From Agreia sp. VKM Ac-1783 (lineage in GTDB: Bacteria; Actinomycetota; Actinomycetes; Actinomycetales; Microbacteriaceae), in assembly GCF_900177765.1 (NCBI RefSeq), contig NZ_FXWI01000002.1, forward strand, positions 744,001 to 808,000: DNA of 64,000 bases, in the 5' to 3' direction. Shown here piece by piece: positions 36,279 through 45,834 of the stretch (positions within the stretch are counted from its first letter, which is position 1; each line of letters begins with the position of its first letter). The notes beneath the pieces are model-generated. The model searched no databases, was not told the DNA's origin, and was given only the letters and a program-made list of their open reading frames with translations. Made by a program: the position numbers and the translations under genes.

Positions 36279-38576
36279 ATGCCTGATTCCTCGTCCCGTC
36301 TCATGTCTGCGGCGAAGCCCTGGTTGAAGCTGCTCGGCGCGAGCGTCGTCGCCGGCGTTCTCGTCACCGCGCTGGCCGTTCCCGCCGTCTCTCTCACGAG
36401 CGCGTCCGTCTCGCGATCAGTGGGACTCTTCGAGGATCTGCCCTCGACCCTCGATATCGGTGCGCTCGCACAGAAGTCCGAGATCTACTCCACGAACACC
36501 GATGGAACGAACACTCTCCTCGCCACCGTCTTCGACCAGAACCGTCAAGAGGTCGGCTGGGACGAGATCGCGCCGGCCGTGAAAGACGCCGTCGTCTCCA
36601 CGGAAGATCCGCGCTTCTACCAGCACAACGGCGTCGACCTCACGTCGACCCTGCGTGCGGCGATCCGAAATGTGACGTCGGGCGGCGTCGAGAGCGGCGC
36701 GTCGACCATCACGATGCAGTACGTGAAGAACATCCTCGTGCAGCGAGCCGAGGCCCTCGACAGCGAGTCGGATCGCGAGAAGGCCTACGCCGAAGCGACC
36801 GATACATCGCTCGATCGCAAACTGTCCGAGATGCGGCTCGCGATCGGCCTCGAGAAGAAGTACACCAAAGACCAGATCCTGCTCGGCTACCTGAACATCG
36901 CGAACTTCGGCGGCTCGGTCTACGGCATCGAGGCCGCGGCGAACTACTACTACGGAACGACGGCGGCACAACTCACCGTCGCCCAGGCCGCGAGCCTGAT
37001 CGCCACCGTGAACGAACCGAACGGGTTGCGCATCGACGAGCCCGACAACATCGAAGCGAACAAGGCCCGTCGCGACGTCGACGTGCTCGCATCGATGCTC
37101 AAGCAGCACACGATCACCCAGGCGCAGCACGACGAGGCCGTCGCAACGCCCGTCACCCCCGTGATCACCGAGCCGTCGACGGGGTGCCAGGCCGCCGCCG
37201 AGGGCGCCGCGTACTTCTGCGATTACGTGACTTGGATCGTCAAGAACGACCCCACCTTCGGCGCCACCGCCGACGAACGCTGGTCGAACTTCAAGACCGG
37301 TGGATTCCAGATCTATACGACTCTCAACTCCGATCTCCAGGCCAACGCCCACGAGACGATGACCGAGTACGTTCCGGCCTCGAGCGACGAACTCGACCTG
37401 GGATCGACGATCGTCACCGTCGAACCCGGAACCGGTCGCATCCTGGCGATGGCGCAGAACAAGACCTACGTCGCCGGCGACTCGACCGATCCGGGCAGCA
37501 CGTCGTTGAACTACAACACCGATCAGGGCTACGGCGGCTCGACCGGCTTCCAGGTCGGCTCGACCTACAAGGTCTTCACCCTGGCCGAATGGCTGAAGCA
37601 GGGTCATACGCTCAACGAGAGAGTCAACGGCAATCCGCAGACCTTCAAGCGTGCGAACTTCACCAACACCTGCGCAGACGTGAATGGGCCCGACTACTCA
37701 CCGAGTAACGACAGCGGCGAGAGGCCCGGAACGATATCCGTTCAGACAGCGCTCACCGACTCGGTGAACAATGCGTTCTTCGCGATGGCCCAGAAGCTCG
37801 ACCTCTGCCAGATTCGCAACACGGCGCAGGCTCTGGGCGTGCACCGTGCCGACGGCGCCGAACTCGGGTCGGATCTGGCCGATGTGATCGGCACGCAGAC
37901 CATCGCGCCTCTCACGATGGCCGCCGCCTATGCCGGCATCGCGGCCAACGGCGTCTACTGCAAGCCGATCGCCATCGACCGCATCGTGGATGCCTCGGGT
38001 GCCGAACTGCAGCCACCCCAGGCCGGGTGCACACAGGCTCTCGATCCGAAGATCGCCGCTACCCTCGCCTATGCGATGAAGGGTCCGCTTCAGAACGGAA
38101 CCGCGACGGCGTCGAACCCCCGCGACGACATCGAGCACATCGGCAAGACCGGTACCACAGACAACGAGAAGGACACCTGGATGGTGGGCGCCAGCACGAA
38201 GGCTGCCACCGCCGTCTGGGTCGGCAACGTGTCGGGAGACGTCTCGATGACCGACGTCGACACGAACGGATACGCGGGGTACACCGTTCGTCACCGCATC
38301 TGGAAATCGGTGATGACGGCGAACGACGAGGTGCTTCCTGCCGCAGCCGACTTCCCCGATCCCGAGGACTCCCTCGTCTACGGATCCGGCTCGGGTTCCG
38401 GCTCGGGGTCGAACTCCGACTCTCCGCCGGGCTCCCCCACTGCCACACCGGCACCGACATCCACGCCGTCAGCCCCTGGCAGCACGCCGGCGCCCAGTCC
38501 GACAACGACGCCACCAGCGGGCGGCGACGGCGATGAGGGCAATACCGGCGTCGTTCCGGGCATCGGCGGCAATTAG
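36279..38576 (+). CDS. bifunctional penicillin-binding protein (GT51 transglycosylase + transpeptidase)
   Basis: Class A PBP that polymerises and crosslinks peptidoglycan. 765 residues. One membrane anchor (residues 18-40); GT51 domain with STEDPRFYQHNGVD (catalytic Glu 109) and GASTITMQYVKN; transpeptidase with SxxK at 428-431 (GSTYK), SVN at 495-497 and KTG at 623-625. A Ser/Gly then Pro/Thr-rich tail (about 700-765) follows. A TATCCT hexamer lies eight bases before the ATG at 36279, consistent with a leaderless mRNA. Confidence 0.94.
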   Translation: MPDSSSRLMSAAKPWLKLLGASVVAGVLVTALAVPAVSLTSASVSRSVGLFEDLPSTLDIGALAQKSEIYSTNTDGTNTLLATVFDQNRQEVGWDEIAPAVKDAVVSTEDPRFYQHNGVDLTSTLRAAIRNVTSGGVESGASTITMQYVKNILVQRAEALDSESDREKAYAEATDTSLDRKLSEMRLAIGLEKKYTKDQILLGYLNIANFGGSVYGIEAAANYYYGTTAAQLTVAQAASLIATVNEPNGLRIDEPDNIEANKARRDVDVLASMLKQHTITQAQHDEAVATPVTPVITEPSTGCQAAAEGAAYFCDYVTWIVKNDPTFGATADERWSNFKTGGFQIYTTLNSDLQANAHETMTEYVPASSDELDLGSTIVTVEPGTGRILAMAQNKTYVAGDSTDPGSTSLNYNTDQGYGGSTGFQVGSTYKVFTLAEWLKQGHTLNERVNGNPQTFKRANFTNTCADVNGPDYSPSNDSGERPGTISVQTALTDSVNNAFFAMAQKLDLCQIRNTAQALGVHRADGAELGSDLADVIGTQTIAPLTMAAAYAGIAANGVYCKPIAIDRIVDASGAELQPPQAGCTQALDPKIAATLAYAMKGPLQNGTATASNPRDDIEHIGKTGTTDNEKDTWMVGASTKAATAVWVGNVSGDVSMTDVDTNGYAGYTVRHRIWKSVMTANDEVLPAAADFPDPEDSLVYGSGSGSGSGSNSDSPPGSPTATPAPTSTPSAPGSTPAPSPTTTPPAGGDGDEGNTGVVPGIGGN

Positions 38577-38613
38577 AGTCGCTCGAGCTCTTGCCTGGTC
38601 GAGGCCGGGGCGG

Positions 38614-38637
38614 TAATCTACAACCAAACGGTTGTAG
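38614..38637 (+). promoter_or_regulatory. operator and -10 region of the ArsR-SRPBCC operon
   Basis: Perfect inverted repeat CTACAACC-AAAC-GGTTGTAG at 38618-38637, overlapped by a TAATCT -10-like hexamer at 38614-38619 and ending five bases before the ArsR ATG. This ACAACC/GGTTGT form is what small ArsR proteins paired with AHSA1/SRPBCC genes often use for autorepression (family knowledge); binding here is inferred. Confidence 0.75.
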
Positions 38638-38642
38638 GTCAC

Positions 38643-38978
38643 ATGATGAATGACGAGATCGATCGCATCTTTCACGCTCTGGCGGATGCGACGAGGCGCG
38701 ATATCGTGCGCAGAGCCATCACCGACGGCCACTCGGTGACCTCGCTCGCCGAGCACTACGACATGAGTTTCGCGGCCGTGCAGAAGCACGTGCAGGTGCT
38801 CGAGCGCGCTCTTCTCGTCACGAAAGAGCGACGGGGCCGCGAGCAGCTCGTGCGCGGCCGCGTCGACACGATCGGCCGTGCAGCGACGCTGCTACAGGCC
38901 TACGAACAGATCTGGGCGCAGCGCGCTCTCCATATCGACGAGATCCTCGCCGAAGACACCCCGAAGGAGCAGTCATGA
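38643..38978 (+). CDS. ArsR family transcriptional regulator
   Basis: 111-residue winged-helix repressor: IDRIFHALADATRRDIVRRAI, then HTH SVTSLAEHYDMSFAAVQKHVQVLERALLVTKERRG. No metal-binding Cys motif, so it belongs to the non-metal ArsR group linked with SRPBCC proteins. Coupled to the next gene by an ATGA overlap. A second ATG directly follows the first. Confidence 0.9.
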   Translation: MMNDEIDRIFHALADATRRDIVRRAITDGHSVTSLAEHYDMSFAAVQKHVQVLERALLVTKERRGREQLVRGRVDTIGRAATLLQAYEQIWAQRALHIDEILAEDTPKEQS

Positions 38979-39460
38979 CCGTCATCAGCGTTGAGAAGGA
39001 CACCGACGCACTCACCCTCACGTTCGTCGCCGAGTTCGACGCCGACGTCGATCGGGTCTGGCAGGTGTGGGAGGACCCGCGCCAGCTGGAACGCTGGTGG
39101 GGGCCGCCTACCTGGCCCGCCACCTTCACCCAGCACAGCCTGTCGGTCGGATCTCGGTCGTCGTACTACATGACCGGACCCGATGGCACGCAGGCGGGCG
39201 GATGGTGGCTGGTCACGGCGGTCGAGGCTCCCACTCGTCTGGAGTTCCAAGACGGCTTCGCCGATGAGAACGGCGACCCCGTCGACTCGATCGAGCCCAC
39301 CGAGACCACCGTCACGCTCGACTCTGTCGGAGGCAAGACCCGCATGACCACGCTGAGCCGGTTCGTGAGCCTGGAACAGCTCGAGAAACTGGTCGAGATG
39401 GGCATGGAAGAGGGCATGACGCTCGCGATGGGTCAGATCGACGACGTGCTGAGGGCCTGA
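38975..39460 (+). CDS. SRPBCC (AHSA1-type) domain protein
   Basis: 161 residues, a single START-like ligand-binding barrel: FDADVDRVWQVWEDPRQLERWWGPPTWPATFT is the family N-terminal block, with a C-terminal GMEEGMTLAMGQIDDVL helix. Function is generally unknown; partner of the ArsR regulator. Converges on the nitrate reductase flavoprotein gene, overlapping it by 28 bases. Confidence 0.88.
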   Translation: MTVISVEKDTDALTLTFVAEFDADVDRVWQVWEDPRQLERWWGPPTWPATFTQHSLSVGSRSSYYMTGPDGTQAGGWWLVTAVEAPTRLEFQDGFADENGDPVDSIEPTETTVTLDSVGGKTRMTTLSRFVSLEQLEKLVEMGMEEGMTLAMGQIDDVLRA

Positions 39461-41079
39461 CGCTCGAGGACCTGAGCGATACGCTCCCGGCACCCACCGC
39501 ATCCGGTGCCCGCGCGCGTCGCCTTGCCGATGCACGCCACGGTGGCATGTCCGGCGTCGGCGGCCGTCGCGATGGCGCCGACGGTCACGGCGTTGCACCA
39601 GCACACGGTCGCGTCCTCGGCGAAGAGGTCGCCGGCCGACACATCGTCGAAATCGGGGCCGTCGTGCCTCAAGAGAACAGAGCGGTCCGTCGGCAGCTCG
39701 CTGCGTCGGTCGTAGAGCAGCGTCAGTTCGGCAGCCGCGCGTGGCATGCCCACGCACACCAGAGCGTCGAGCACTCCCCCGAGCGTGATCATCTTCACGT
39801 AGCGGCCGTGCTCCGCGTCCATCCAGCTCGACACCCTCCGCGGCGGTTCGTGCAGGCATCCGCTCGTGTGCGCACCGCCCCCGCCATGCACGTCGTCGGC
39901 GAGATCGTCGAGGGGCTCCCGCGACACGTCGCCCACGGCGACGACGTCGATACCGGATGCCTTCAGCATGACCATCGCGCTGCGTTCGGCCTCGAGGGGG
40001 TCGGGTCTCTCGAGCCCGCTCGCCGCTGCAATCAGGGATCGGGCAAGCCAGTCCGCCTGACGCCACCCGGGGCCGATCAGTCCGGAGGGTGCGCCCCGAG
40101 GGGGAGCCTGTGAATCGCCGAGCTTCGGTCTCGTGGCGATCTGCGCGCAGTCTCCGATGGCGTGGATGCGATCGTCGCTCCAGCTCGTCAGACGCTCGTC
40201 GACCAGGATCCCCGTCGCCACGTCGAGGCCGCAGAGGCGCGCGAGCTCGCTGCGAGCGCCCACACCGCAGCTGAGCACCAGCAGATCAGCGGAGATCTGC
40301 TTGCCGTCGGCGCAGACGAGCGCATCGAATCGGTCTACGCCGTCGGGGTCCTGCCGAAAGATGACGCTCTCAGCGGGAGAGTGCGAGATCATGCTCACCG
40401 ACGTGTGCCGGGCTGCCCGGGCGAGGAGAAGGCCGGCGCCTCGATCGAGCTGCCGTGCCATCGGAATCTCTCCGTGGTAGACCACGCCCACCTCGGCTCC
40501 GGCCTCGGCGGCAGCGAGGGCGAGCTCCATTCCGAGGACGCCGGCCCCGAGAACGAGGATCTTCTGGCCGAGGCGAACCGCGCGGGCCACGGTGTCGGCG
40601 TCGGCGAGATCGCGCAGAGCCGTCACCCCGCGAGGAAGGGGCGCCTCGGCCGAGTCGAGCATGCTCGCGTCGTCGGACGGTCGCCGATGGTCGTAGCGCA
40701 GACGCGTGACCCCGGCGAGAGTGGGCACGTTCGCGCGTGCTCCCGTCGCGAGCACGATCCTGTCATACGGCAGAACCGAGCCGTCGCTCAACGTCACCGT
40801 GCGCCGAGTGCGCTCGATCGAGACGGCAGACACACCGGTGCGCACGGACACGCCGACCGCGACCGCCTCACCAGGGTCCGCCAGGTCGAGACTCTCCCGC
40901 TCTGCGCGGCCCACGGCCAGTTCGGCGACGAGCACCCTGTTGTATGCGGCGTCGGTCTCCGCTCCCACCACGGTGAGCTCGACGAGTCCGGAGGAGACGG
41001 CCGGCAACAACTCGTCGACGAGACGGGCTCCCACGGGCCCATACCCGATCAGGACAACGCGGAGCGGTGACTCAGACAT
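39433..41079 (-). CDS. assimilatory nitrate reductase electron-transfer flavoprotein (NasB/NirB N-terminal type)
   Basis: 548 residues. N-terminal FAD/NAD domains (LIGYGPVGARLVDELLP; ILVLGAGVLGMELALAAAEAG) followed by a C-terminal BFD-like [2Fe-2S] domain with Cys 493, 495, 527 and 530. It resembles the first part of NirB and probably passes electrons from NAD(P)H to NasA. Its start overlaps the end of the nasA gene by eight bases. Confidence 0.85.
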   Translation of the reverse strand: MSESPLRVVLIGYGPVGARLVDELLPAVSSGLVELTVVGAETDAAYNRVLVAELAVGRAERESLDLADPGEAVAVGVSVRTGVSAVSIERTRRTVTLSDGSVLPYDRIVLATGARANVPTLAGVTRLRYDHRRPSDDASMLDSAEAPLPRGVTALRDLADADTVARAVRLGQKILVLGAGVLGMELALAAAEAGAEVGVVYHGEIPMARQLDRGAGLLLARAARHTSVSMISHSPAESVIFRQDPDGVDRFDALVCADGKQISADLLVLSCGVGARSELARLCGLDVATGILVDERLTSWSDDRIHAIGDCAQIATRPKLGDSQAPPRGAPSGLIGPGWRQADWLARSLIAAASGLERPDPLEAERSAMVMLKASGIDVVAVGDVSREPLDDLADDVHGGGGAHTSGCLHEPPRRVSSWMDAEHGRYVKMITLGGVLDALVCVGMPRAAAELTLLYDRRSELPTDRSVLLRHDGPDFDDVSAGDLFAEDATVCWCNAVTVGAIATAADAGHATVACIGKATRAGTGCGGCRERIAQVLERQALSTSSI

Positions 41080-43192
41080 AAACGACCTCCGGCACGGATG
41101 CGGTAGCGAGCGAGCGGATGCGAACGCTGGTGCGCTTGAACTCGGGCATGCCGGAGACCGGGTCGGTCACCTGTTCGGTGAGGAGATTCGCGCACTGCTC
41201 ACCACCGAAGTGGAATGGTAGGAAGACGGTGTCGGGGCGGATCTCGAGGCTCAGTTCGGCGCGGCACCTCACGGAGGCCTGGCCGCGGCTCAGTTCGACC
41301 CGAGACCCGTCGTCGATGCCGAGCAGGTCGGCCGTCGCCGGATGGATCTGCATTCTCGCCTCGGGCTTCGCGGTCAGGAGCTCCGGTACGCGACGCGTCT
41401 GCGCTCCCGACTGGTAGTGCTCGAGCAGGCGACCCGTGATGAGCGTGACGACACCGTCTTTCTGAGCTGCGTCGTGCCGCTCCGCCGCCTTCACCGCCAC
41501 GAGCCGGGCCCGACCGTCGTCGTGAGCGAAACGGTCGACGAACAGTCGCGGAGTGCCCGACGACCCCCGCGGAAATGGCCAGTACGCGGGCGCAGAATCG
41601 TCGTCGAGAGCGTCGTAGCTCAGCCCCGAATAGTCGGCGAGCCCTCCCTCGGACGCCCGGCACAGCTCGTCGAACACCGTCGGAGCGTCGGTGCTGAACC
41701 GACCGGCGGAGCGGAGGCGGCGAGCGAGCTCGCTGAGAATCCACAGTTCGCTGCGCACGCCCGCGGGAGGCTCTATCGCTCTGCGCCTTCGCAGCACGCG
41801 GCCCTCGAGATTCGTCATCGTCCCTTCCTCCTCGGCCCACTGGGTGACCGGTAGAACGACGTCGGCGAGCGACGCGGTCTCGGTGAGAAAGAAGTCGCAG
41901 ACGACGAGCATGTCGAGCCGGGCGAGCCCTGCCCGAACGGCCGAGACATCGGGCGCAGAGACCACGACGTTCGAGCCGTGCACGAGAAGGCATCGAACAC
42001 CACCGTCGGATCCGAGCGACTGCAGCAGCTCGACGGCGGGTAAGCCGGGTCCCGGGAGGGACGCTGGCTCGACGCCCCAGACCGACGCGACATGCGCCCG
42101 GGCCCGGGCATCCGTGATCTTTCGATACCCGGGAAGCTGGTCGCTCTTCTGGCCGTGTTCGCGACCGCCCTGCCCGTTGCCCTGGCCCGTGAGCGTTCCG
42201 TAGCCTCCGGCCGCACTGCCCACGAGCCCGAGCACGAGGCTCAGATTGATCGCGGCGGTCGCGGTGTCGGTTCCGTCGGCATGCTGCTCCACTCCCCTGC
42301 CGGTCAGGATGTAGGTGCCCTTGCTCTCGGCGAGACGACGCGCGATCGCCCTCAGCTGGTGCACCGGCACGCCGGTCTGGGACTGCACCCTCTCGGGCCA
42401 CCACGAACTGACGCTCCGGCGGACAGCGTCGAACCCGGTCGTGCGGCGCTCGACATACTCGGCGTCGTGCAGTTTCTCGGCGATCACGATGTGAGTGAGC
42501 CCGAGAAGCAGGATCAGATCGCTGCCCGGCGTCGGCTGCACGTGCATGCCCCCGCCGTCCTCCGTGAGACGGGCGGTCGGCGATCGACGCGGATCGACGA
42601 CGATGAGACCACCCGCCGCCCGTGCGCCCGCCAGGTGCCCGATGAACGGCGGCATGGTCTCGGCCACATTCGAGCCGAGCATCATGATCGTCGACGCGCT
42701 GTCGAGATCGTCGAGGGGAAAGGGCAGGCCACGGTCGAGACCGAAAGCCCGGTTGCCAGCCGCGGCCGCAGACGACATGCAGAACCGTCCGTTGTAGTCG
42801 ATGCGCGATGTTCCGAGGGCGACGCGAGCGAATTTGCCCAGCTGGTAGGCCTTCTCGTTCGTGAGACCGCCACCGCCGAAGACGCCGACCGAATCCGCCC
42901 CGTGTTCGCGTCGACTGCGAGTCACCGCGCCCGCGACCGCGTCGAGGGCCTCCTCCCACGACGTCTCGACCAACTCGCCCCTCTCATCACGCATGAGGGG
43001 CGAGCTGATGCGCTGCGGCGAGTCGATGAGCTCTGCCGATGTCCAGCCCTTCTTGCACAGACCTCCACGGTTGGTGGGGAAGTCGCGACCCGCGACGGTG
43101 AGGGATGCGCGGGCATCCGCCGACGGCGACAGGGTCATGGCGCATTGCAGCGCGCAGTACGGGCAGTGCGTGCGGGCTTCGCTGGTCGTCAT
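41072..43192 (-). CDS. nasA: assimilatory nitrate reductase, molybdopterin catalytic subunit
   Basis: Cytoplasmic Mo-bisMGD enzyme reducing nitrate to nitrite. 706 residues. [4Fe-4S] cysteines at 10, 13, 17 and 46 (HCPYCALQC...CKKGW), molybdopterin blocks including GLTNEKAYQLGKFAR and TGRGVEQHADGT, a C-terminal molydopterin dinucleotide domain near TGRLLEHYQSGAQTRR. No Tat signal is present, as expected for the assimilatory form. The narK, nasA, flavoprotein order makes an operon. Cofactor biosynthesis genes are not in the window. Confidence 0.93.
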   Translation of the reverse strand: MTTSEARTHCPYCALQCAMTLSPSADARASLTVAGRDFPTNRGGLCKKGWTSAELIDSPQRISSPLMRDERGELVETSWEEALDAVAGAVTRSRREHGADSVGVFGGGGLTNEKAYQLGKFARVALGTSRIDYNGRFCMSSAAAAGNRAFGLDRGLPFPLDDLDSASTIMMLGSNVAETMPPFIGHLAGARAAGGLIVVDPRRSPTARLTEDGGGMHVQPTPGSDLILLLGLTHIVIAEKLHDAEYVERRTTGFDAVRRSVSSWWPERVQSQTGVPVHQLRAIARRLAESKGTYILTGRGVEQHADGTDTATAAINLSLVLGLVGSAAGGYGTLTGQGNGQGGREHGQKSDQLPGYRKITDARARAHVASVWGVEPASLPGPGLPAVELLQSLGSDGGVRCLLVHGSNVVVSAPDVSAVRAGLARLDMLVVCDFFLTETASLADVVLPVTQWAEEEGTMTNLEGRVLRRRRAIEPPAGVRSELWILSELARRLRSAGRFSTDAPTVFDELCRASEGGLADYSGLSYDALDDDSAPAYWPFPRGSSGTPRLFVDRFAHDDGRARLVAVKAAERHDAAQKDGVVTLITGRLLEHYQSGAQTRRVPELLTAKPEARMQIHPATADLLGIDDGSRVELSRGQASVRCRAELSLEIRPDTVFLPFHFGGEQCANLLTEQVTDPVSGMPEFKRTSVRIRSLATASVPEVVYV

Positions 43193-43223
43193 CTACGCGC
43201 GGTCCTTCGTTCGGTCGTTCGGA

Positions 43224-44633
43224 TCAGATGCGCTGGCCGCTGAATGCGGAGCCCCGGCGCAGGTAGACCACGCCGGTGACGATCATCAACACGACGTATG
43301 CCACGACGAACATGTTCAGTGCGCTGGTGTACTCGCCCGTCGACGACTTCGACAGCCCCAGCATCTGTGGGATGACGAAGCCTCCGTACGCTCCTATCGC
43401 AGAGATGAGACCGAGCGAGGCCGCGGTCTTGCGCTGCGTCGACACGTCTCCAGAGTTGGTCGCCGCGTTCGCGACGCCGGAGCGGGCCGCGAAGACGCTC
43501 GGGATCATCCGGTAGGTGGAGCCGTTGCCCACGCCGCCCGCGACGAAGAGAATCAGGAAGCAGCCGAGGAAGATCCAGAAGTTGTTCATGCCGATCGTCC
43601 ACGTCACGGCCAGGGCACCGAGTGCCATCACGGCGAACGCGGCCATCGTCACCCGGGCGCCGCCGAATCGGTCGGCGAGACGCCCGCCGTAAGGCCGGGA
43701 GAGCGAGCCCACCAGCGCGCCGAGGAAGGCGAGCGAGATCGATGCCGACCCGACGGCAAAGGTCGAGAAGTCGGGGAACTGGTCGGCGATGAGCTTGGGG
43801 AACACACTGGCGAACCCGATGAACGAGCCGAACGTGCCGATGTACAGCAGCGCGAGGATCCAGAGGTGAGGCTCTCGCAGAGCGGCGAGCGAGGCGCTGA
43901 AATCGGCCTTGGCGCTCGACAGGTTGTCCATGTGCCGATATGCGCCCCACATAGCCAGAAGGATGAAGGGAATCCAGATCCATCCGGCCAGCGGCAGATT
44001 CAACGTCACGGCTGCACCGATGGTGACGGCGATGGGAACCACGAGTTGTGCGACGGATGCCCCCAGGTTGCCCCCGGCAGCGTTCAGGCCGAGCGCCCAC
44101 CCCTTCTGGCTCTGCGGATAGAAGTACGTGATGTTCGACATCGAGCTCGCGAAGTTGCCACCGCCGAGGCCGGCGAAGGCAGCGACGAGGAGCATGACGC
44201 CGAACGGCGTATCCGGATGCCCGACACAGATCGCGAGGCCGGTCGCCGGAATCAGGAGCAGGCCTGCCGAGATGATCGTCCAGTTTCTGCCGCCGAACTT
44301 CGGCACCATGAAGCTGTAGGGAAAACGGAGGGTCGCGCCGACGAGGCTGGGAATGGAGATGAGCCAGAAGATCTGACCGGTGTCGAAGGTAAAGCCGACA
44401 GCGGGCAATGACACGACGACGATGCTCCAGAGCTGCCAGACGACGAAGCCGAGAAACTCGGCGAAGATCGACCATCTGAGGTTGCGCGCGGCGATCCGTT
44501 TTCCTCCGCCCTCCCATTGGGCAGGGTCCTCCGCGTTCCAGTTGTCGATCCAGCGACCCGGGCGCATCACGAGCCCGGGAGGCGTCGACGTATCGGCGAT
44601 GAGCGGTGCGGAGGGTGTTTCGGTGTGGGTCAA
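43224..44633 (-). CDS. narK: NarK-type nitrate/nitrite transporter (MFS)
   Basis: 469-residue carrier of the nitrate-nitrite porter family. N-terminal RNLRWSIFAEFLGFVVWQLWS, nitrate signature GLGGGNFASSMSNITYFYPQSQKG and its half-repeat NGSTYRMIPSVFA are diagnostic. First gene of the narK-nasA-flavoprotein operon, 31 bases upstream of nasA. A GlnR-like site lies upstream at 44698-44735. Confidence 0.94.
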   Translation of the reverse strand: MTHTETPSAPLIADTSTPPGLVMRPGRWIDNWNAEDPAQWEGGGKRIAARNLRWSIFAEFLGFVVWQLWSIVVVSLPAVGFTFDTGQIFWLISIPSLVGATLRFPYSFMVPKFGGRNWTIISAGLLLIPATGLAICVGHPDTPFGVMLLVAAFAGLGGGNFASSMSNITYFYPQSQKGWALGLNAAGGNLGASVAQLVVPIAVTIGAAVTLNLPLAGWIWIPFILLAMWGAYRHMDNLSSAKADFSASLAALREPHLWILALLYIGTFGSFIGFASVFPKLIADQFPDFSTFAVGSASISLAFLGALVGSLSRPYGGRLADRFGGARVTMAAFAVMALGALAVTWTIGMNNFWIFLGCFLILFVAGGVGNGSTYRMIPSVFAARSGVANAATNSGDVSTQRKTAASLGLISAIGAYGGFVIPQMLGLSKSSTGEYTSALNMFVVAYVVLMIVTGVVYLRRGSAFSGQRI

Positions 44634-44697
44634 GACGTTCTCCGATGGTCGAAGGGGCGGGTGGACGAGCTGTCGTTGTCGACGCTAGCCACGCGGT

Positions 44698-44735
44698 GTT
44701 TCAGCCGACGGCCGGAGCGATTACCGTTCGGTCAC
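44698..44735 (-). promoter_or_regulatory. GlnR-like box upstream of narK
   Basis: Read toward narK: GTGAC-6-GTAAT-6-GGCCG-6-GAAAC. The known GlnR pattern is gTnAC-n6-GaAAC in tandem with the same spacing; boxes 1, 2 and 4 fit fully or nearly, box 3 is weak. It lies 65-102 bases before the narK start and overlaps the last bases of the upstream chelatase gene. Confidence 0.5.
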
Positions 44736-45505
44736 CAGGTCGTCGCATGGGCGCTGCGGCCCTGATAGACCTCGGAAACATGCTCGTCACATTGGCTCTC
44801 GAAGCGGTCGACGACGACATCGACGAGCTCGGGCGGCGGGGTCTGTCCGTCGATCAGCAGCGGCTGCGTCACGACATCCCCGCCCGCCCTGTGCACCAGG
44901 GATTGGAAGTAGCCGGGAGCGAGCAGGTAGCTCGCGACGACCACGCGGCGGCCGGGCGACTCCGAGCGCGCCATCGCGACCGCCTGCTCGAGTCGAGGCT
45001 CTACAGCCGAGAGAAACCCCACGGTCACCGGTCTGTCCAGCTCCGCGGCGAGCAGCGAGCCCATGATGCGGCAGTCGTCGACCGCGCCGGAATCGCTCGA
45101 TCCAGCGGCGGCGAGCACGACGCTGTCGTCGTCTCGCAGACCGACGGCCGCCAGCCTGGCCGAGAGAATGCGTGCGAGCCGCGCATCCGGACCCAGAGCC
45201 GAGGTCACGACGACCGGCCGTGGCGTCGACGACCGGATCGCGTCAGCCGCGGCGTCTGCCAGGTCGACGTGCACGTGATAGCCAGTCGAGAGCAGAAGGG
45301 GCACGATCACCACGGGATCGCCCTGGCCGATCGTGTCGAGCGCCGTCGGCACGTCGGGCTGCTGCACATCGACGAATGAGCCGACGACGGTCAGATCGCG
45401 CCGACGTTCGGCGACGGCCGAGACGAGGGATGCGACGGCGCGGCGACCCGACAGATCGCTTGTGCCGTGCGATGCCGCGAGCAGAACAGGAGGTGAGGTC
45501 GTCAC
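44732..45505 (-). CDS. sirohydrochlorin chelatase / CbiX-like protein
   Basis: 257 residues with a GTG start that overlaps the nirD stop by four bases. Two-lobed CbiX/SirB fold: VLLAASHGTSDLSGRRAV with the metal-site histidine, VVIVPLLLSTGYHVHVDLAD with the second histidine set, and a repeat in the C-terminal half. Inserts Fe(II) in sirohydrochlorin to make siroheme for NirB; fits the operon. Cobalt chelation is the alternative. Confidence 0.87.
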   Translation of the reverse strand: MTTSPPVLLAASHGTSDLSGRRAVASLVSAVAERRRDLTVVGSFVDVQQPDVPTALDTIGQGDPVVIVPLLLSTGYHVHVDLADAAADAIRSSTPRPVVVTSALGPDARLARILSARLAAVGLRDDDSVVLAAAGSSDSGAVDDCRIMGSLLAAELDRPVTVGFLSAVEPRLEQAVAMARSESPGRRVVVASYLLAPGYFQSLVHRAGGDVVTQPLLIDGQTPPPELVDVVVDRFESQCDEHVSEVYQGRSAHATTW

Positions 45506-45834
45506 GCGGCCACGCCGCCGATCTCCACGACTCCGTCGACGACTCGCACCCCGATGACGGGCAGGCGGTACTCCGGAGTGCTGTAGCACTCCCCCGTCTC
45601 GAGGTCGTAGACCTGCTTGTGCAGCGGCGAGGCGATGGTGACTCGGTCGCCCCGAGAACCGACGATGCCCCGCGCGAGTACCTGCGATCCCGTGGCGGGA
45701 TCCTCGTTGGAGACGGCGTGGATGCGGTCACCGGGAAGGCGGAAGAGCGCGAACTGCTCGCCGTCGACGAGCACGGCCTCGCCCCAGAGAACCTCGAGGT
45801 CGTCGAGACGGCAGACAGGAGTCCAGGTCGTCAT
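45502..45834 (-). CDS. nirD: nitrite reductase small subunit NirD (Rieske-like)
   Basis: 110 residues. Rieske-fold subunit of assimilatory NADH-nitrite reductase: WTPVCRLDDLEVLWGEAVLVDG, then ASPLHKQVYDLETGECYS; the Rieske Cys/His ligands are largely missing, as is normal for NirD. Transcribed away from nirB and coupled to the chelatase gene. Confidence 0.92.
   Translation of the reverse strand: MTTWTPVCRLDDLEVLWGEAVLVDGEQFALFRLPGDRIHAVSNEDPATGSQVLARGIVGSRGDRVTIASPLHKQVYDLETGECYSTPEYRLPVIGVRVVDGVVEIGGVAA

Noticed and set aside
41199-42959. 586-codon minus-strand frame inside nasA
   Set aside because: Out-of-frame shadow; nasA has the iron-sulfur and molybdopterin motifs.
42861-44411. 516-codon plus-strand frame over nasA start and narK
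   Set aside because: Antisense shadow of narK with low-complexity charged sequence.
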